A DNA stretch of 64,000 bases from contig CALETE010000081.1 in NCBI GenBank assembly GCA_937920085.1, positions 62,001-126,000 of the forward strand, written 5' to 3'. The notes below the pieces were generated by a model. That model made no database searches and was not told where the DNA came from. It was given only the letters and a program-made list of their open reading frames with translations. Position 1 is the first letter of the stretch. Every line of letters starts with the position of its first letter. Made by a program: the position numbers and the translations under genes. The stretch comes from an uncultured Alphaproteobacteria bacterium. GTDB lineage: Bacteria > Pseudomonadota > Alphaproteobacteria > Caulobacterales > Caulobacteraceae. Shown piece by piece: positions 6,858 through 15,735 of the stretch.

Positions 6858-7740
6858 GACGACTCTAAGTGACGACGGTTCAGGGCGGGGCAAGGCCCTG
6901 CTGGTCCTTCTGTTTGGGGCCTGCGTCATTGGAGTCGGGCCGATTTTGGTCAGGCTGTCAGATGTGGGCCCTGTCACCGCCGGGTTTTGGCGGCTTACAT
7001 TTGCAATCCCCCTCCTGGCCATCCTGATGCAGAGGACCGAGGGACGTATCTCTGGCTTTGCTCCCATCAGCCTTCTGGCCGGTCTCGCCTTTGCCCTCGA
7101 TCTGGGCTTCTGGCACTATGGAATTGCCCTCACCTCGGTTGCAAAAGCCACCGTGCTTTCAAACCTAACGCCGGTGGTGGTCACGGCCGTCGCATGGCTT
7201 GTGCTGAAGCAGAAGCCCAAACCCCTCTTCCTGGTGGCCGTCGCACTTGCTGTGGCGGGGGCCTGGACCATGGCCATGGCCAGAGATTCAGGGTTCGCAG
7301 GTAAGTCGCCCCTGCTGGGCGACGCTTTCTCAGCCGCCACTGCAATTTGGTACGCCCTTTATTTTCTGGCCGTGAGCGCGGCACGCCGGACCATGGGCGC
7401 GACCCGACTGATGTTTTGGTCGACAATGACTGGCGCCCCCCTGCTGCTTCTGGCGGCGCTTGGGTTGCACGAAAATCTGATCCCAGGATCATCAGCGGGG
7501 TGGGCCGCCTGCATTGGCCTGGGGATCATGCATGTTGCGGGGCAAGGGTCTATCGCCTGGGCCCTGGGGCGCCTCCCGGCGGCTACAGCCTCGGTCACGG
7601 TGCTAGTTCAGCCCGTCGTCGCCGCCATTCTGGGCTGGAGCATTTTTGGCGAGGCCTTCGGACCCTTCCAAGCCCTAGGTGCTGCCATCGCACTCTGCGG
7701 CGTTGTCCTGGCTCAGTGGTCTGCTCGGCCTAGCGCCTAA
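6844..7740 (+). CDS. EamA/DMT family transporter
   Basis: A 298-residue protein with about ten hydrophobic segments in two EamA repeats, the drug/metabolite exporter superfamily. The only plausible starts are TTG codons at 6844 or 6850, which overlap the gluQ stop at 6855-6857, so translational coupling is likely. The repeat boundaries lie near residues 15-140 and 155-290. The substrate cannot be predicted. The 3' end overlaps the convergent selO gene by three bases. Confidence 0.85.
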   Translation: MGLTETTLSDDGSGRGKALLVLLFGACVIGVGPILVRLSDVGPVTAGFWRLTFAIPLLAILMQRTEGRISGFAPISLLAGLAFALDLGFWHYGIALTSVAKATVLSNLTPVVVTAVAWLVLKQKPKPLFLVAVALAVAGAWTMAMARDSGFAGKSPLLGDAFSAATAIWYALYFLAVSAARRTMGATRLMFWSTMTGAPLLLLAALGLHENLIPGSSAGWAACIGLGIMHVAGQGSIAWALGRLPAATASVTVLVQPVVAAILGWSIFGEAFGPFQALGAAIALCGVVLAQWSARPSA

Positions 7741-9152
7741 AGGGCATAGGCTGTGCGGACAGTCTCCAGATCGACAAGTTTTTGGTCAAAGGCAGACCAA
7801 TCCTCTCGCTCAGCAATCGCGGACCAGATGGCTTCAATCTCATCAATCAGCAGTTCTTGGGGATCTGGCCTAGCAAAATAGCCATCTGTGAGACGCTCGG
7901 GCCTGTCGGCCTGACGAGTGCTGATCAGGGCGCGGAAGTCTGCAAATTCAGGGGCCTCATAGAGCTCCCGACGGGGGCTGGCCAGGGCGCGATCAGCATC
8001 GCCACAGAACCAGTCAAAGAAGAAGGGCTCCCACCTAAGGACATCCCCTCCCAACGAGAGCGCCTTAAATGCTGATCCCGCCAGGGCGACATCGGTTTCA
8101 GGGTCGCCGAGCTTGATCCCAAGGCGCTTCAGCATGGCACCCGCAAGGGCGGTCCGATAGGTGCCTCCAAATGCATTCAAGGCGGCGACCAAAGGCTCCT
8201 GATCAGCCTCACCCAAGGCCAGGCAGCCAGCCAGCTGTTGAAGGTTCCAGAACACCGCCTCGGGCTGGCGTCCAAAACTATAGAGCCCGGTCTGATCGAA
8301 ATAGGCTGCAACAAAGTTGGGGTCATTGCGCGGCAGAAAGCGATAGGGCCCGTAGTCGAAACTCTCGCCGGTAATGTTCATATTATCGGTGTTGAGCACC
8401 CCATGAACAAAACCCGCCGCCATCCAGCCAGCGGCCATGACAGCAGTTTTTGCGATCACTGCATCCAGCAGTGCTGCCCGGCGATTGGTGGCATCGCCCA
8501 GGTCCGGATAGTAGGTCTCAATCACGTAATCCACCAACCGTGTGATTTGCTCGGGCTGCTGGAGATAGGCTTGGCGCTGAAAGGTTCCAAAGCGGATGTG
8601 GCCATGGCTGAGTCGCACCATGACCGCAGACCGAGTCGGGCTCGGCTCATCATTCCGGTGCAGGTCCTCCCCGGTCTCGATCAGGGAAAAGGTCTTGCTT
8701 GTATTGACGCCGAGGGCTTCTAGCATGGCCGTGGCCAGCACCTCGCGGACACCGCCCTTCAGCGTTAAGCGTCCATCGCCCTGGCGGGACCAAGGCGTTG
8801 GCCCAGAGCCTTTTGTGCCCAGATCCAGCAGCCGATCAGAGCCAACCTCCCGCATTTGGGCGAAGGTAAAGCCCCGCCCGTCGCCCAGGTCGGGATTGTA
8901 AACTCGGAACTGGTGACCGTGGTATCTTTGGGCCAGCGGTGTTGCGAGATTGCCCGGCAAGGGCTCAAACCGCCCGAAATGGGTTTGCCATTCAAGGTCG
9001 CTCAAGGTGTCAAGGCCGACACTGGCTGCGGCCCGTTGGTTGCGGAATCGCAGAAGGGTCTGCGGAAAATCCGCCGCCTTTACCTCGTCTGCAAACTCTG
9101 ATCCCAGGCGGGGAAGGCGGGGTTCGGGGCGATAGGCTGGCGAAACAGTCAT
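7737..9152 (-). CDS. selO: SelO-family protein adenylyltransferase (YdiU/UPF0061)
   Basis: A 471-residue pseudokinase-fold enzyme that transfers AMP to Ser, Thr or Tyr of target proteins. Visible hallmarks are DLGTKGSGPTPWSR in the N-lobe and GVLNTDNMNITGESFDYGPY holding the metal-binding Asn/Asp residues. E. coli YdiU and eukaryotic SelO have a Cys or Sec close to the C-terminus; this copy ends TVRTAYAL without one. It is a single gene, convergent with the EamA gene and divergent from nhaA. Confidence 0.9.
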   Translation of the reverse strand: MTVSPAYRPEPRLPRLGSEFADEVKAADFPQTLLRFRNQRAAASVGLDTLSDLEWQTHFGRFEPLPGNLATPLAQRYHGHQFRVYNPDLGDGRGFTFAQMREVGSDRLLDLGTKGSGPTPWSRQGDGRLTLKGGVREVLATAMLEALGVNTSKTFSLIETGEDLHRNDEPSPTRSAVMVRLSHGHIRFGTFQRQAYLQQPEQITRLVDYVIETYYPDLGDATNRRAALLDAVIAKTAVMAAGWMAAGFVHGVLNTDNMNITGESFDYGPYRFLPRNDPNFVAAYFDQTGLYSFGRQPEAVFWNLQQLAGCLALGEADQEPLVAALNAFGGTYRTALAGAMLKRLGIKLGDPETDVALAGSAFKALSLGGDVLRWEPFFFDWFCGDADRALASPRRELYEAPEFADFRALISTRQADRPERLTDGYFARPDPQELLIDEIEAIWSAIAEREDWSAFDQKLVDLETVRTAYAL

Positions 9153-9236
9153 GGCTTCAAAATGGACCGCGCCAAAGCCCCCGGCAAGGCGTCGATTGTC
9201 ATGTTCCGATCACAGAGCGCATGGTAATTCCTGATC

Positions 9237-10418
9237 ATGGCGCGGCGCATTACCTTAAGTTTTCTAAAGACCGAGGCGGCCTCGGGGGTCATTTTGGGCT
9301 TAGTGGCCCTATTGGCGGTGGTTCTGGCCAATTCACCCTGGTCGACCCAGTATTTCGCCTTCATCACCCATCCCTTCACCCTGCAGGTCGGTGACTTCCG
9401 CGAGACCAAGTCCATCCTGGAATGGGTCAAGGACGGCCTGATGGCGGTCTTCTTTTTCTTTGTTGGGCTGGAGATCAAGGTCGAGATCCTGCGGGGGGAA
9501 CTGTCCAATCCACGGCGTTTGGCCCTGCCCATTCTAGCCGCCCTTGGCGGTATGATCGTCCCGGCCCTGATCTATCTGGCCTTCAATCTAGGCGCTCATG
9601 GGGCACCAGCTGGCTGGCCGACCCCTGTGGCCACCGATATTGCCTTCGCCCTGGCGGTTCTGGCCATAGCTGCGCCAAACCTGACCCCGTCCCTCAGGAC
9701 CTTCCTGCTGACCCTTGCCATCGTGGATGACTTGGGTGCCGTCGGCCTGATCGCTGCCTTGTTCAGCGATCACCTGCACATTTGGAACCTAGTGGGCGCA
9801 GGCTCTGCTATAGCGATCATGGCGCTCATGAGCCGCTGGCGGACCGCGCCGTATGTCTTCTACGCAGTCCTCTTCGTCATAGCCTGGGGCTTCACCCTCA
9901 AGAGCGGTGTCAACACCTCGATCGTCGGGGTCGCTGCAGCCATGACCATTCCTATTGAGCCCCGCCGAACCGGTCAGGTGGGTATGCTGAAATACTTTTC
10001 TGAAAGCCTGCATCCCTATGTGGCCTTTCTGATCCTGCCCGCCTTTGCCTTTGTCGCGGCTGGATTTTCCCTCAGGGGGTTATCCCTGCACGATGTCTTC
10101 AGCCCCGTGACCTTAGGGGTGGCCCTAGGTCTTTTCCTTGGCAAGCAGATCGGCGTGTTTGGTGCAGCAAGCCTCGCTATAGGCCTTAAGCTCGCCCGCC
10201 GCCCCACGGGGGCCAAGTGGATTGATATCTATGGGGTGAGCCTACTGTGCGGGATCGGCTTTACCATGAGCCTCTATATCGGCGCCCTCGCCTTCGGTCC
10301 GGACGCGGCTCAAAGCCAGGTTCGCTTGGGCGTGGTTGCTGGTTCCCTAGTCTCAGCCCTTAGCGGATTGGCGGTCCTGACCTGGAGCCAGGGCCGCGTT
10401 GTTCCCGATGAGGATTAG
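9237..10418 (+). CDS. nhaA: Na+/H+ antiporter NhaA
   Basis: A 393-residue inner-membrane antiporter exchanging protons for sodium in pH and salt homeostasis. The paired transport aspartates are visible in LAIVDDLGAV (about residue 162), and VATDIAFALA is the other unwound-helix region. About 12 hydrophobic segments are present and the length matches the family. The ATG at 9237 was taken as start. The gene stands alone, with selO divergent upstream. Confidence 0.93.
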   Translation: MARRITLSFLKTEAASGVILGLVALLAVVLANSPWSTQYFAFITHPFTLQVGDFRETKSILEWVKDGLMAVFFFFVGLEIKVEILRGELSNPRRLALPILAALGGMIVPALIYLAFNLGAHGAPAGWPTPVATDIAFALAVLAIAAPNLTPSLRTFLLTLAIVDDLGAVGLIAALFSDHLHIWNLVGAGSAIAIMALMSRWRTAPYVFYAVLFVIAWGFTLKSGVNTSIVGVAAAMTIPIEPRRTGQVGMLKYFSESLHPYVAFLILPAFAFVAAGFSLRGLSLHDVFSPVTLGVALGLFLGKQIGVFGAASLAIGLKLARRPTGAKWIDIYGVSLLCGIGFTMSLYIGALAFGPDAAQSQVRLGVVAGSLVSALSGLAVLTWSQGRVVPDED

Positions 10419-10430
10419 GCCTGACGAGAC

Positions 10431-11366
10431 CTAAGCCAAGGCCTTTTGCATGGCCGCCGCCAGGTCCCGAGCCGCATCCTCAACCGCCGGCGACACATCA
10501 CCCATGATGTAGAAGTCGTGGATCAGGTCGGCATAATGCACGTGTTCGACACTCACCCCTGCCGCCGCAAGACGGTCAGCGTAATCTCGGCCTTCGTCCT
10601 GCAGGGGATCATAGCCACCCGTCACAATATGCGCCGGCGGTGTGCCTGAGACGTCAGCCTTAGCCCCGAGAATGGCCCGCGCCACCTGGGGATGACCATC
10701 TGCGGCGAGGTTCTTCACAAACCAGGCGATGGCCGCCTTGGTGAGCAGCGGGCCGTCCAGAGCCTGCCGCGAGGGGGTGTCATCATCGGGGCAGATGAAG
10801 GGGTAGAGCAGCATTTGCCAGGCAAGGCGGCGCTGAGGATCATTCTTAAGGTCGATAGAGATCGAAGCTGCCAGATTGCCCCCGGCCGAACAGCCGCCCA
10901 CGGCGATGCGCTTGGGGTCAAAGCCAATCTCAGCAGCATGATCGAAGGCCCACTTGGTCGCAGCTAGGCTGTCGTCGTGGCTGGCTGGGAAGGGATGCTC
11001 GGGTGCCAGGCGATAGTCGATGGCCAGAACCCGGACTCCAGAATAGGCGGCCAACCGTCGGCAGTGGCCGTCATGGGTTTCCAAATCACCGATCACAAAC
11101 CCGCCGCCGTGGAAATAGACCAGACCCGGCGTCACGGTCGCCGCGCCCTTTGGGGTGTAGAGCCGGGCACCAATGGGGCCAGCTGCGCCATCAACCTGGA
11201 GATCGCGGACCTCGACATCCTTCGGCGCATTCTGGTTCTGACTGGTCCGCTCCATGCGATAGCCGGCTCGCACCATGTCTGGTGGAATAACATCCAGAGG
11301 CGGTGCCTCCTGGCCCGCAGCGGCGGCGGCCTGGGCGTCCATTAGGGCTTTGAAGTGCGGGTCCAT
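10431..11366 (-). CDS. HSL-type alpha/beta hydrolase (esterase)
   Basis: A 311-residue cytoplasmic esterase of the hormone-sensitive-lipase (family IV) group. The oxyanion motif is YFHGGGFVIGD. The nucleophile elbow reads GGCSAGGN, so the usual Asp before the catalytic Ser is Cys here. The C-terminal acid and His are GYDPLQDEG and the His in DLIHDF. It follows the acyl-CoA ligase by 25 bp on the same strand and is probably the last gene of that operon. Confidence 0.9.
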   Translation of the reverse strand: MDPHFKALMDAQAAAAAGQEAPPLDVIPPDMVRAGYRMERTSQNQNAPKDVEVRDLQVDGAAGPIGARLYTPKGAATVTPGLVYFHGGGFVIGDLETHDGHCRRLAAYSGVRVLAIDYRLAPEHPFPASHDDSLAATKWAFDHAAEIGFDPKRIAVGGCSAGGNLAASISIDLKNDPQRRLAWQMLLYPFICPDDDTPSRQALDGPLLTKAAIAWFVKNLAADGHPQVARAILGAKADVSGTPPAHIVTGGYDPLQDEGRDYADRLAAAGVSVEHVHYADLIHDFYIMGDVSPAVEDAARDLAAAMQKALA

Positions 11367-11391
11367 AAGAGGTCTTTCCTAGAAACGTAAG

Positions 11392-12939
11392 TTAGCCGAC
11401 CTGGCGGGTCTTGCCCTGCCAGTAGGGGGCGCGAAGCTCTCGACGCAGAACCTTACCGGACGGATTTCGCGGCAGAACGGCGATGGTCTCAACAGATTTG
11501 GGTGTCTTGAAGCCAGCGATCAGGGTGCGGCAATGATTGATGATCCCGGCAGTGTCCAGATCGGTACCCGGACGCAGGACAACGATGGCCTTTACCGCCT
11601 CGCCCCAGCGATCATCCGGCACGCCGATCACGGCCGCATCGGCGACGGAGGGATGAGACATCAGGGCGTTCTCAACCTCAGCCGGATAGATGTTCTCGCC
11701 GCCCGAGACGATCATGTCCTTCACCCGGTCATGGATGAACAGATAGCCGTCGCGATCAAAGAAGCCGGCATCCCCGCTGCGGAACCAGCCTTCGGCATCG
11801 ATGGCCTCGGCGGTAGCATCGGGACGGTTCCAATAGCCCTTCATGATACCGGCAGAGCGGATTTCGATCTCGCCGACTTCGCCGACCGCGGCATTGCGGC
11901 CATCGACCGCAACGCGGACTTCATAACCCGGGCTGGGAATCCCGCAGGCCCTGAGCTTGCCGAGGGCCGGATCGTGGGCCTCGGGCGGCAGATAGGTTCC
12001 GCCGCCAATGGTTTCGGTAAGGCCATAAAGCTGCATGAACCGCGAGCCGAGCCGTGCCTGGGCCCGGGTCAGGACCTCTTCGGAAATCGGCGAGGCCCCG
12101 TAATAGACATGGGTCAGGCTGGAGAGATCGGCCCCTGCCTGATCAGGATGCTGCAGCAGCATATTGATAATGGCCGGAGCCATAAAAGCATGGGCGATGC
12201 GGTGGTCCTCGATCTGGCGCAGCATCTGGCCGATATCGACCTCGCGCATGACCACAACCCGGGCGCCTTGCAGCAGACCCAGCATGCCCAGATTTGCCCC
12301 CGCCACATGGAAGAGCGGCATGGCCACCAGCACGCCGTCACCAGGTTCAAAATTGGCCCAGGCCTGGACTGCCCCATCAAAGCACGCGGCGTAATTGGTC
12401 TCAGTCAGCTGGACGCCTTTAGGCAGGCCCGTGGTGCCAGAGGTGTAGAGCTGGATGACATCGTCATCTGGTGATGCGACCCGCATGGGGTCCGTGGCAG
12501 GATAGGTGCCTATCCACTCGCGGAATCCAGGCCAAGCCCCATGGCTGGGTTCAAACTGGATGCAAGTGGTCAGGCCCGGCAGGTCGAGATTGGCGACCAA
12601 GCCTGCATAGTCGGCACCGATCACCGCCAGACGACATCCGGCATCGCCCAGGATGAAGGCCACTTCCGGCGCGGCCAGCCGCCAGTTGACCGGGGTCAGG
12701 CAGGCCCCCGCCTTCAGACAGCCCATCCACAGCACAAAGAAATCAGCATTGCCCTTGGCCAGGACGCCAATCCGGTCGCCGGGCTGAACCCCGCTGGCGA
12801 TCAGGGCCTGGGCGCATTGGGATGAAAGGGTATCGAGTTGGCCGTAGCTTACGGCCTCGCCCTCAAACCAGAGGGCTTGGGAATCGGGTGCTTGCTGGGC
12901 CTGAACCCGCGCGACATCGGCGACACATTGGATGTCCAT
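11392..12939 (-). CDS. AMP-forming acyl-CoA synthetase
   Basis: A 515-residue ANL-superfamily ligase that activates a carboxylic acid to its CoA thioester through an acyl-AMP. The P-loop is YTSGTTGLPKGVQL. The hinge region is WFRSGDAGFFDRDGYLFIHDR, and the C-terminal lysine motif is NPSGKVLRREL. The acid substrate (fatty, aromatic or terpenoid) cannot be told from sequence alone. It sits between the aldehyde dehydrogenase and the esterase, suggesting an aldehyde-to-acid-to-CoA route. Confidence 0.9.
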   Translation of the reverse strand: MDIQCVADVARVQAQQAPDSQALWFEGEAVSYGQLDTLSSQCAQALIASGVQPGDRIGVLAKGNADFFVLWMGCLKAGACLTPVNWRLAAPEVAFILGDAGCRLAVIGADYAGLVANLDLPGLTTCIQFEPSHGAWPGFREWIGTYPATDPMRVASPDDDVIQLYTSGTTGLPKGVQLTETNYAACFDGAVQAWANFEPGDGVLVAMPLFHVAGANLGMLGLLQGARVVVMREVDIGQMLRQIEDHRIAHAFMAPAIINMLLQHPDQAGADLSSLTHVYYGASPISEEVLTRAQARLGSRFMQLYGLTETIGGGTYLPPEAHDPALGKLRACGIPSPGYEVRVAVDGRNAAVGEVGEIEIRSAGIMKGYWNRPDATAEAIDAEGWFRSGDAGFFDRDGYLFIHDRVKDMIVSGGENIYPAEVENALMSHPSVADAAVIGVPDDRWGEAVKAIVVLRPGTDLDTAGIINHCRTLIAGFKTPKSVETIAVLPRNPSGKVLRRELRAPYWQGKTRQVG

Positions 12940-12976
12940 AAGCCCCCCAGTCTGTCCCCCTCTTGTGGAGGGATTA

Positions 12977-13000
12977 CCCCTCCCCGTTTCCGGGGAGGGG
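12977..13000. repeat. Perfect 10-bp hairpin, REP-like
   Basis: CCCCTCCCCG, a TTTC loop and CGGGGAGGGG lie in the 75-bp gap between the aldehyde dehydrogenase and the acyl-CoA ligase. A shorter CCCTC/GAGGG pair sits just to its left. There is no U-run on either strand, so it resembles a REP-type element or mRNA-processing hairpin more than an intrinsic terminator. Confidence 0.5.
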
Positions 13001-13014
13001 ATGGTCCGTCTTAC

Positions 13015-14454
13015 TTACTCAGCCGCTTCCTTGGGCGCGTAGCCCAGGATGGCCTTGGTTTCGAGGAATTCGTGGAAGCCGAAATCGCCCCACTCACGGC
13101 CGTTGCCGCTCATCTTATAGCCGCCGAAGGGGGCCATCATGTCGCCGCCGCCGCCGTTGATCGACACCTGGCCAGCCCGCAGCTTTGACGCCACTTCACG
13201 GGCCTTGGCGAGGTCTTCAGCTTGGACATAAGCCGCGAGGCCGTATTCCGTATCGTTGCCGATCTCGATGGCCTGATCCAGGGTTTCGTAGCCGAGGATT
13301 GAAATGACCGGGCCAAAGATTTCTTCCTTGGCGATGGTCATGTCGTTGGTGACGTTGGCGAAGACGGTGGGTTTTACGTAATAGCCCTTGTCCAGGCCTT
13401 CCGGACGGCCGACGCCGCCGGAGACCAGGGTCGCGCCCTCGTCAATGCCGGCTTGGATCAGCTTTTGGATCTTGTTGAACTGGACTTCGGACACAACCGG
13501 ACCCAGCTGCGAATTGCCGTTAGGATCACCGACGGTGACGGTGGCGGCGGTTTCACGGGCCACGGCGATGGCTTCATCCATCCGGGTGGAGGGCACCAGC
13601 ATACGGGTCGGGGCGTTGCAGGACTGACCGGAGTTGGTCATCATGGTGGCGACGCCGCGGGCAACGCCCTTGGCGAAGGCGCTATCGTCGAGGACGATGT
13701 TCGGGCTCTTGCCGCCCAGTTCCTGAGCCACGCGCTTGACGGTCGGCGCGGCGTTCTTGGCCACTTCGATGCCGGCGCGGGTCGAACCGGTGAAGGAGAC
13801 CATGTCCACTTCCGGATGGCTGGACATGGGCACGCCCACGCCAAGGCCGTCGCCGTGGACCATGTTGAAGACGCCAGCAGGAACGCCGGCAGCATGCATG
13901 ATTTCAGCGAAGATTTGGCCAGAGAAGGGGGCAACTTCCGAAGGCTTCAGCACCATGGTGCAGCCCGTGGCGATGGCAGGCGCCACCTTGCAGACGATCT
14001 GGTTCAGAGGCCAGTTCCAGGGGGTGATGAAGCTGCAGACGCCGATCGGCTCTTTGACAATCCGGGTTGGTCCGCGATCTTCTTCGAACTTGAAGTCCTT
14101 CAGAACGGCGACGGCGGTGCCGAGGTGGCCCATGCCAATCGGAACCTGGGCCCGCTGGGCCAAGGAGGCGGGGGCGCCCATTTCTTCGGTGACGGCGGTG
14201 GCCAGGTCGCCAAAGCGCTTTTGATATTCAGCCAGGATACGGTTCAGAACATCCAGGCGCTCTTCGCGGCTGGTCTGCGACCAGCTGGCGAAAGCCTTGC
14301 GGGCGGCCATGACGGCCTTGTCCACGTCCGCGGCAGCGCCCAGGGCGATCTTGCCGCAAACGGCTTCCGTAGCCGGGTTGATGACGTCGAGCGTCTTCAA
14401 CTCCGTAGGCTCGACCCATTGGCCGTCGATATAAAACTTTAGGTACTCGCGCAT
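13015..14454 (-). CDS. NAD(P)-dependent aldehyde dehydrogenase
   Basis: A 479-residue soluble ALDH-superfamily enzyme oxidising an aldehyde to its acid. Catalytic residues are visible: N147 in TPWNWP, E245 in QELGG, and C279 in TNSGQSCN. The length and the FGGYKMSGNGRE motif near the C-terminus are normal. It is the first gene of a leftward run with the acyl-CoA ligase and the esterase. A perfect palindrome 74 bp upstream of its ATG is a likely operator. Confidence 0.93.
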   Translation of the reverse strand: MREYLKFYIDGQWVEPTELKTLDVINPATEAVCGKIALGAAADVDKAVMAARKAFASWSQTSREERLDVLNRILAEYQKRFGDLATAVTEEMGAPASLAQRAQVPIGMGHLGTAVAVLKDFKFEEDRGPTRIVKEPIGVCSFITPWNWPLNQIVCKVAPAIATGCTMVLKPSEVAPFSGQIFAEIMHAAGVPAGVFNMVHGDGLGVGVPMSSHPEVDMVSFTGSTRAGIEVAKNAAPTVKRVAQELGGKSPNIVLDDSAFAKGVARGVATMMTNSGQSCNAPTRMLVPSTRMDEAIAVARETAATVTVGDPNGNSQLGPVVSEVQFNKIQKLIQAGIDEGATLVSGGVGRPEGLDKGYYVKPTVFANVTNDMTIAKEEIFGPVISILGYETLDQAIEIGNDTEYGLAAYVQAEDLAKAREVASKLRAGQVSINGGGGDMMAPFGGYKMSGNGREWGDFGFHEFLETKAILGYAPKEAAE

Positions 14455-14527
14455 GGCGTCCTCCCGGATCGATGTTGGTAAGTCGCACCGACGGGACGCG
14501 CCCCGCCGGGCTTCGGTTGTCTATTTT

Positions 14528-14544
14528 AGTGATCGCTGATCACT
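14528..14544 (-). promoter_or_regulatory. Perfect palindrome upstream of the aldehyde dehydrogenase
   Basis: AGTGATC, GCT, GATCACT: seven-base arms with a three-base centre. On the minus strand it fills the space between a -35-like TTCACA and a -10-like TAAAAT (15-base spacer). That is the place where a TetR or GntR repressor would block the catabolic operon. No regulator gene is adjacent. Confidence 0.5.
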
Positions 14545-14594
14545 GTGAAAGTCGTTTTTCCAAATTCACGCCCTTGAGACGCGAATTCTGCGCT

Positions 14595-15527
14595 TTAGAG
14601 CTGGTGGATCAGGGGCAGGCCCGCAACCGGACTGCGCGCTTTGAGCACATAACCGGCGCGGATAGACCCAATATAGAGGTCCTTAAGGTCTGGCCCACCC
14701 CAGGTAACATTGGTCGGGTGATTGACCACATCGCCCGTCAGGTCGTGGATCACCGTCACAACCTCAAGACTGGGGGTAATGGCAACCACCTTGTCCGCAG
14801 CAGGCAGGCAGACCCAGAGATTACCCTCAGCGTCCATGCCGACTCCGTCGGTATAGCCCAGGCCGTGCGGATCAGCGCCGGGGGCGGCAGGGTCCTGGAG
14901 GGCGCCCAGTTGCGGGCCATAGCGACGCCCCGGGCCGAGCTTTCCACCCGGCAGGATATCGAAGGCCATGACGTCGGCACCCGACGTCTGAGCACAATAG
15001 AGGGTCTTTTGATCGGCGCTGAGCGCCATGCCATTGGGAAACTTCAAGCCCTCGGCGACAATACTGGCCGCGCCATCGGGCCGCAGAACGAAGATGAAGC
15101 CGTCGGTCCGCCCATCGAGGGCCTGGGGCCAGGTCTCAGCATGGGTGGAATTGGCACACCAGATGTTCCCGTCGCGATCCATGACCGGATAGTTGGCGCT
15201 GGTCAGCCGCTTGCCATCCACTTCCGCCACCAAAGTCTCGTGCTTGCCGGTGGCGGGATCAAACCGCTGAAGCGGACCCTCTTCCCGGTCATAGATCCCA
15301 AAGTTCGCGATGAGAATACGGCCTTGGGGGTCCATATTGATACCGTTGGGGGCCCCACCCTTTGGTCCCAGCCTCTTGAAGGACCCGTCCGAGAAGATTT
15401 CGGCGACGGCGCACTGGTGGTCGCTAGCGAAGATTCGCCCCTCCTTGGACACCACCACGTCTTCGGGGCGGTCTATGCCAATCGCGATCTTGGTGAAGGC
15501 CTCTGCTGGGATGGGATTTAGGGGCAT
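14595..15527 (-). CDS. SMP-30/gluconolactonase family protein
   Basis: A six-bladed beta-propeller lactonase family member of 310 residues. The start chosen is the ATG at 15527 (MPLNPIPAEAF), preceded by GAGGAAA; an upstream in-frame ATG at 15581 lacks a ribosome site. The early Glu in RPEDVV and the Asp/Asn residues in DPHGLGYTDGVGMDAEGN match metal-binding positions of SMP-30 lactonases. It lies upstream of the aldehyde dehydrogenase on the same strand but is separated by the palindrome region. Confidence 0.85.
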   Translation of the reverse strand: MPLNPIPAEAFTKIAIGIDRPEDVVVSKEGRIFASDHQCAVAEIFSDGSFKRLGPKGGAPNGINMDPQGRILIANFGIYDREEGPLQRFDPATGKHETLVAEVDGKRLTSANYPVMDRDGNIWCANSTHAETWPQALDGRTDGFIFVLRPDGAASIVAEGLKFPNGMALSADQKTLYCAQTSGADVMAFDILPGGKLGPGRRYGPQLGALQDPAAPGADPHGLGYTDGVGMDAEGNLWVCLPAADKVVAITPSLEVVTVIHDLTGDVVNHPTNVTWGGPDLKDLYIGSIRAGYVLKARSPVAGLPLIHQL

Positions 15528-15644
15528 TGTCGTTTCCTCGGGGCTTTTTCTAACAGTGCCTGGGGCCTCGAAACGGCGCAAGCCTTGCCCGACGCTACTG
15601 ACCCCGCTAAAGCCGAGGTCGAACTCTCACCCTATGAGGCGCCC

Positions 15645-15725
15645 ATGAGCCCGCTCGGTATCATCATCCCATTCTTCATCGTCATGCTGGCGCTGAACTG
15701 GAAGGACTTTGGCCGCCTCGACTAG
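15645..15725 (+). CDS. Possible 26-aa membrane peptide
   Basis: The frame starts with ATG at 15645 after a GAGG ribosome site and encodes MSPLGIIIPFFIVMLAL followed by NWKDFGRLD. This is a single hydrophobic segment with a charged tail. A TTG start at 15585 would lengthen it to 46 residues. It ends 11 bp before the SDR gene, in the same direction. No homology is known to me. The form suits a small membrane protein, but the frame is short enough to arise by chance. Confidence 0.35.
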   Translation: MSPLGIIIPFFIVMLALNWKDFGRLD

Positions 15726-15735
15726 GCCAAAGCCT

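Noticed and set aside
11533..12474. 313-residue plus-strand frame
   Set aside because: Antisense to the acyl-CoA ligase with its complete AMP-binding motifs.
13453..14442. 329-residue plus-strand frame, rich in Gly, Asp and His
   Set aside because: It is antisense to the full length of the aldehyde dehydrogenase, whose catalytic residues are all intact. Composition is typical of a GC-rich shadow.
14472..15521. 349-residue plus-strand frame
   Set aside because: Antisense to the SMP-30 gene, with no recognisable motif or ribosome site.
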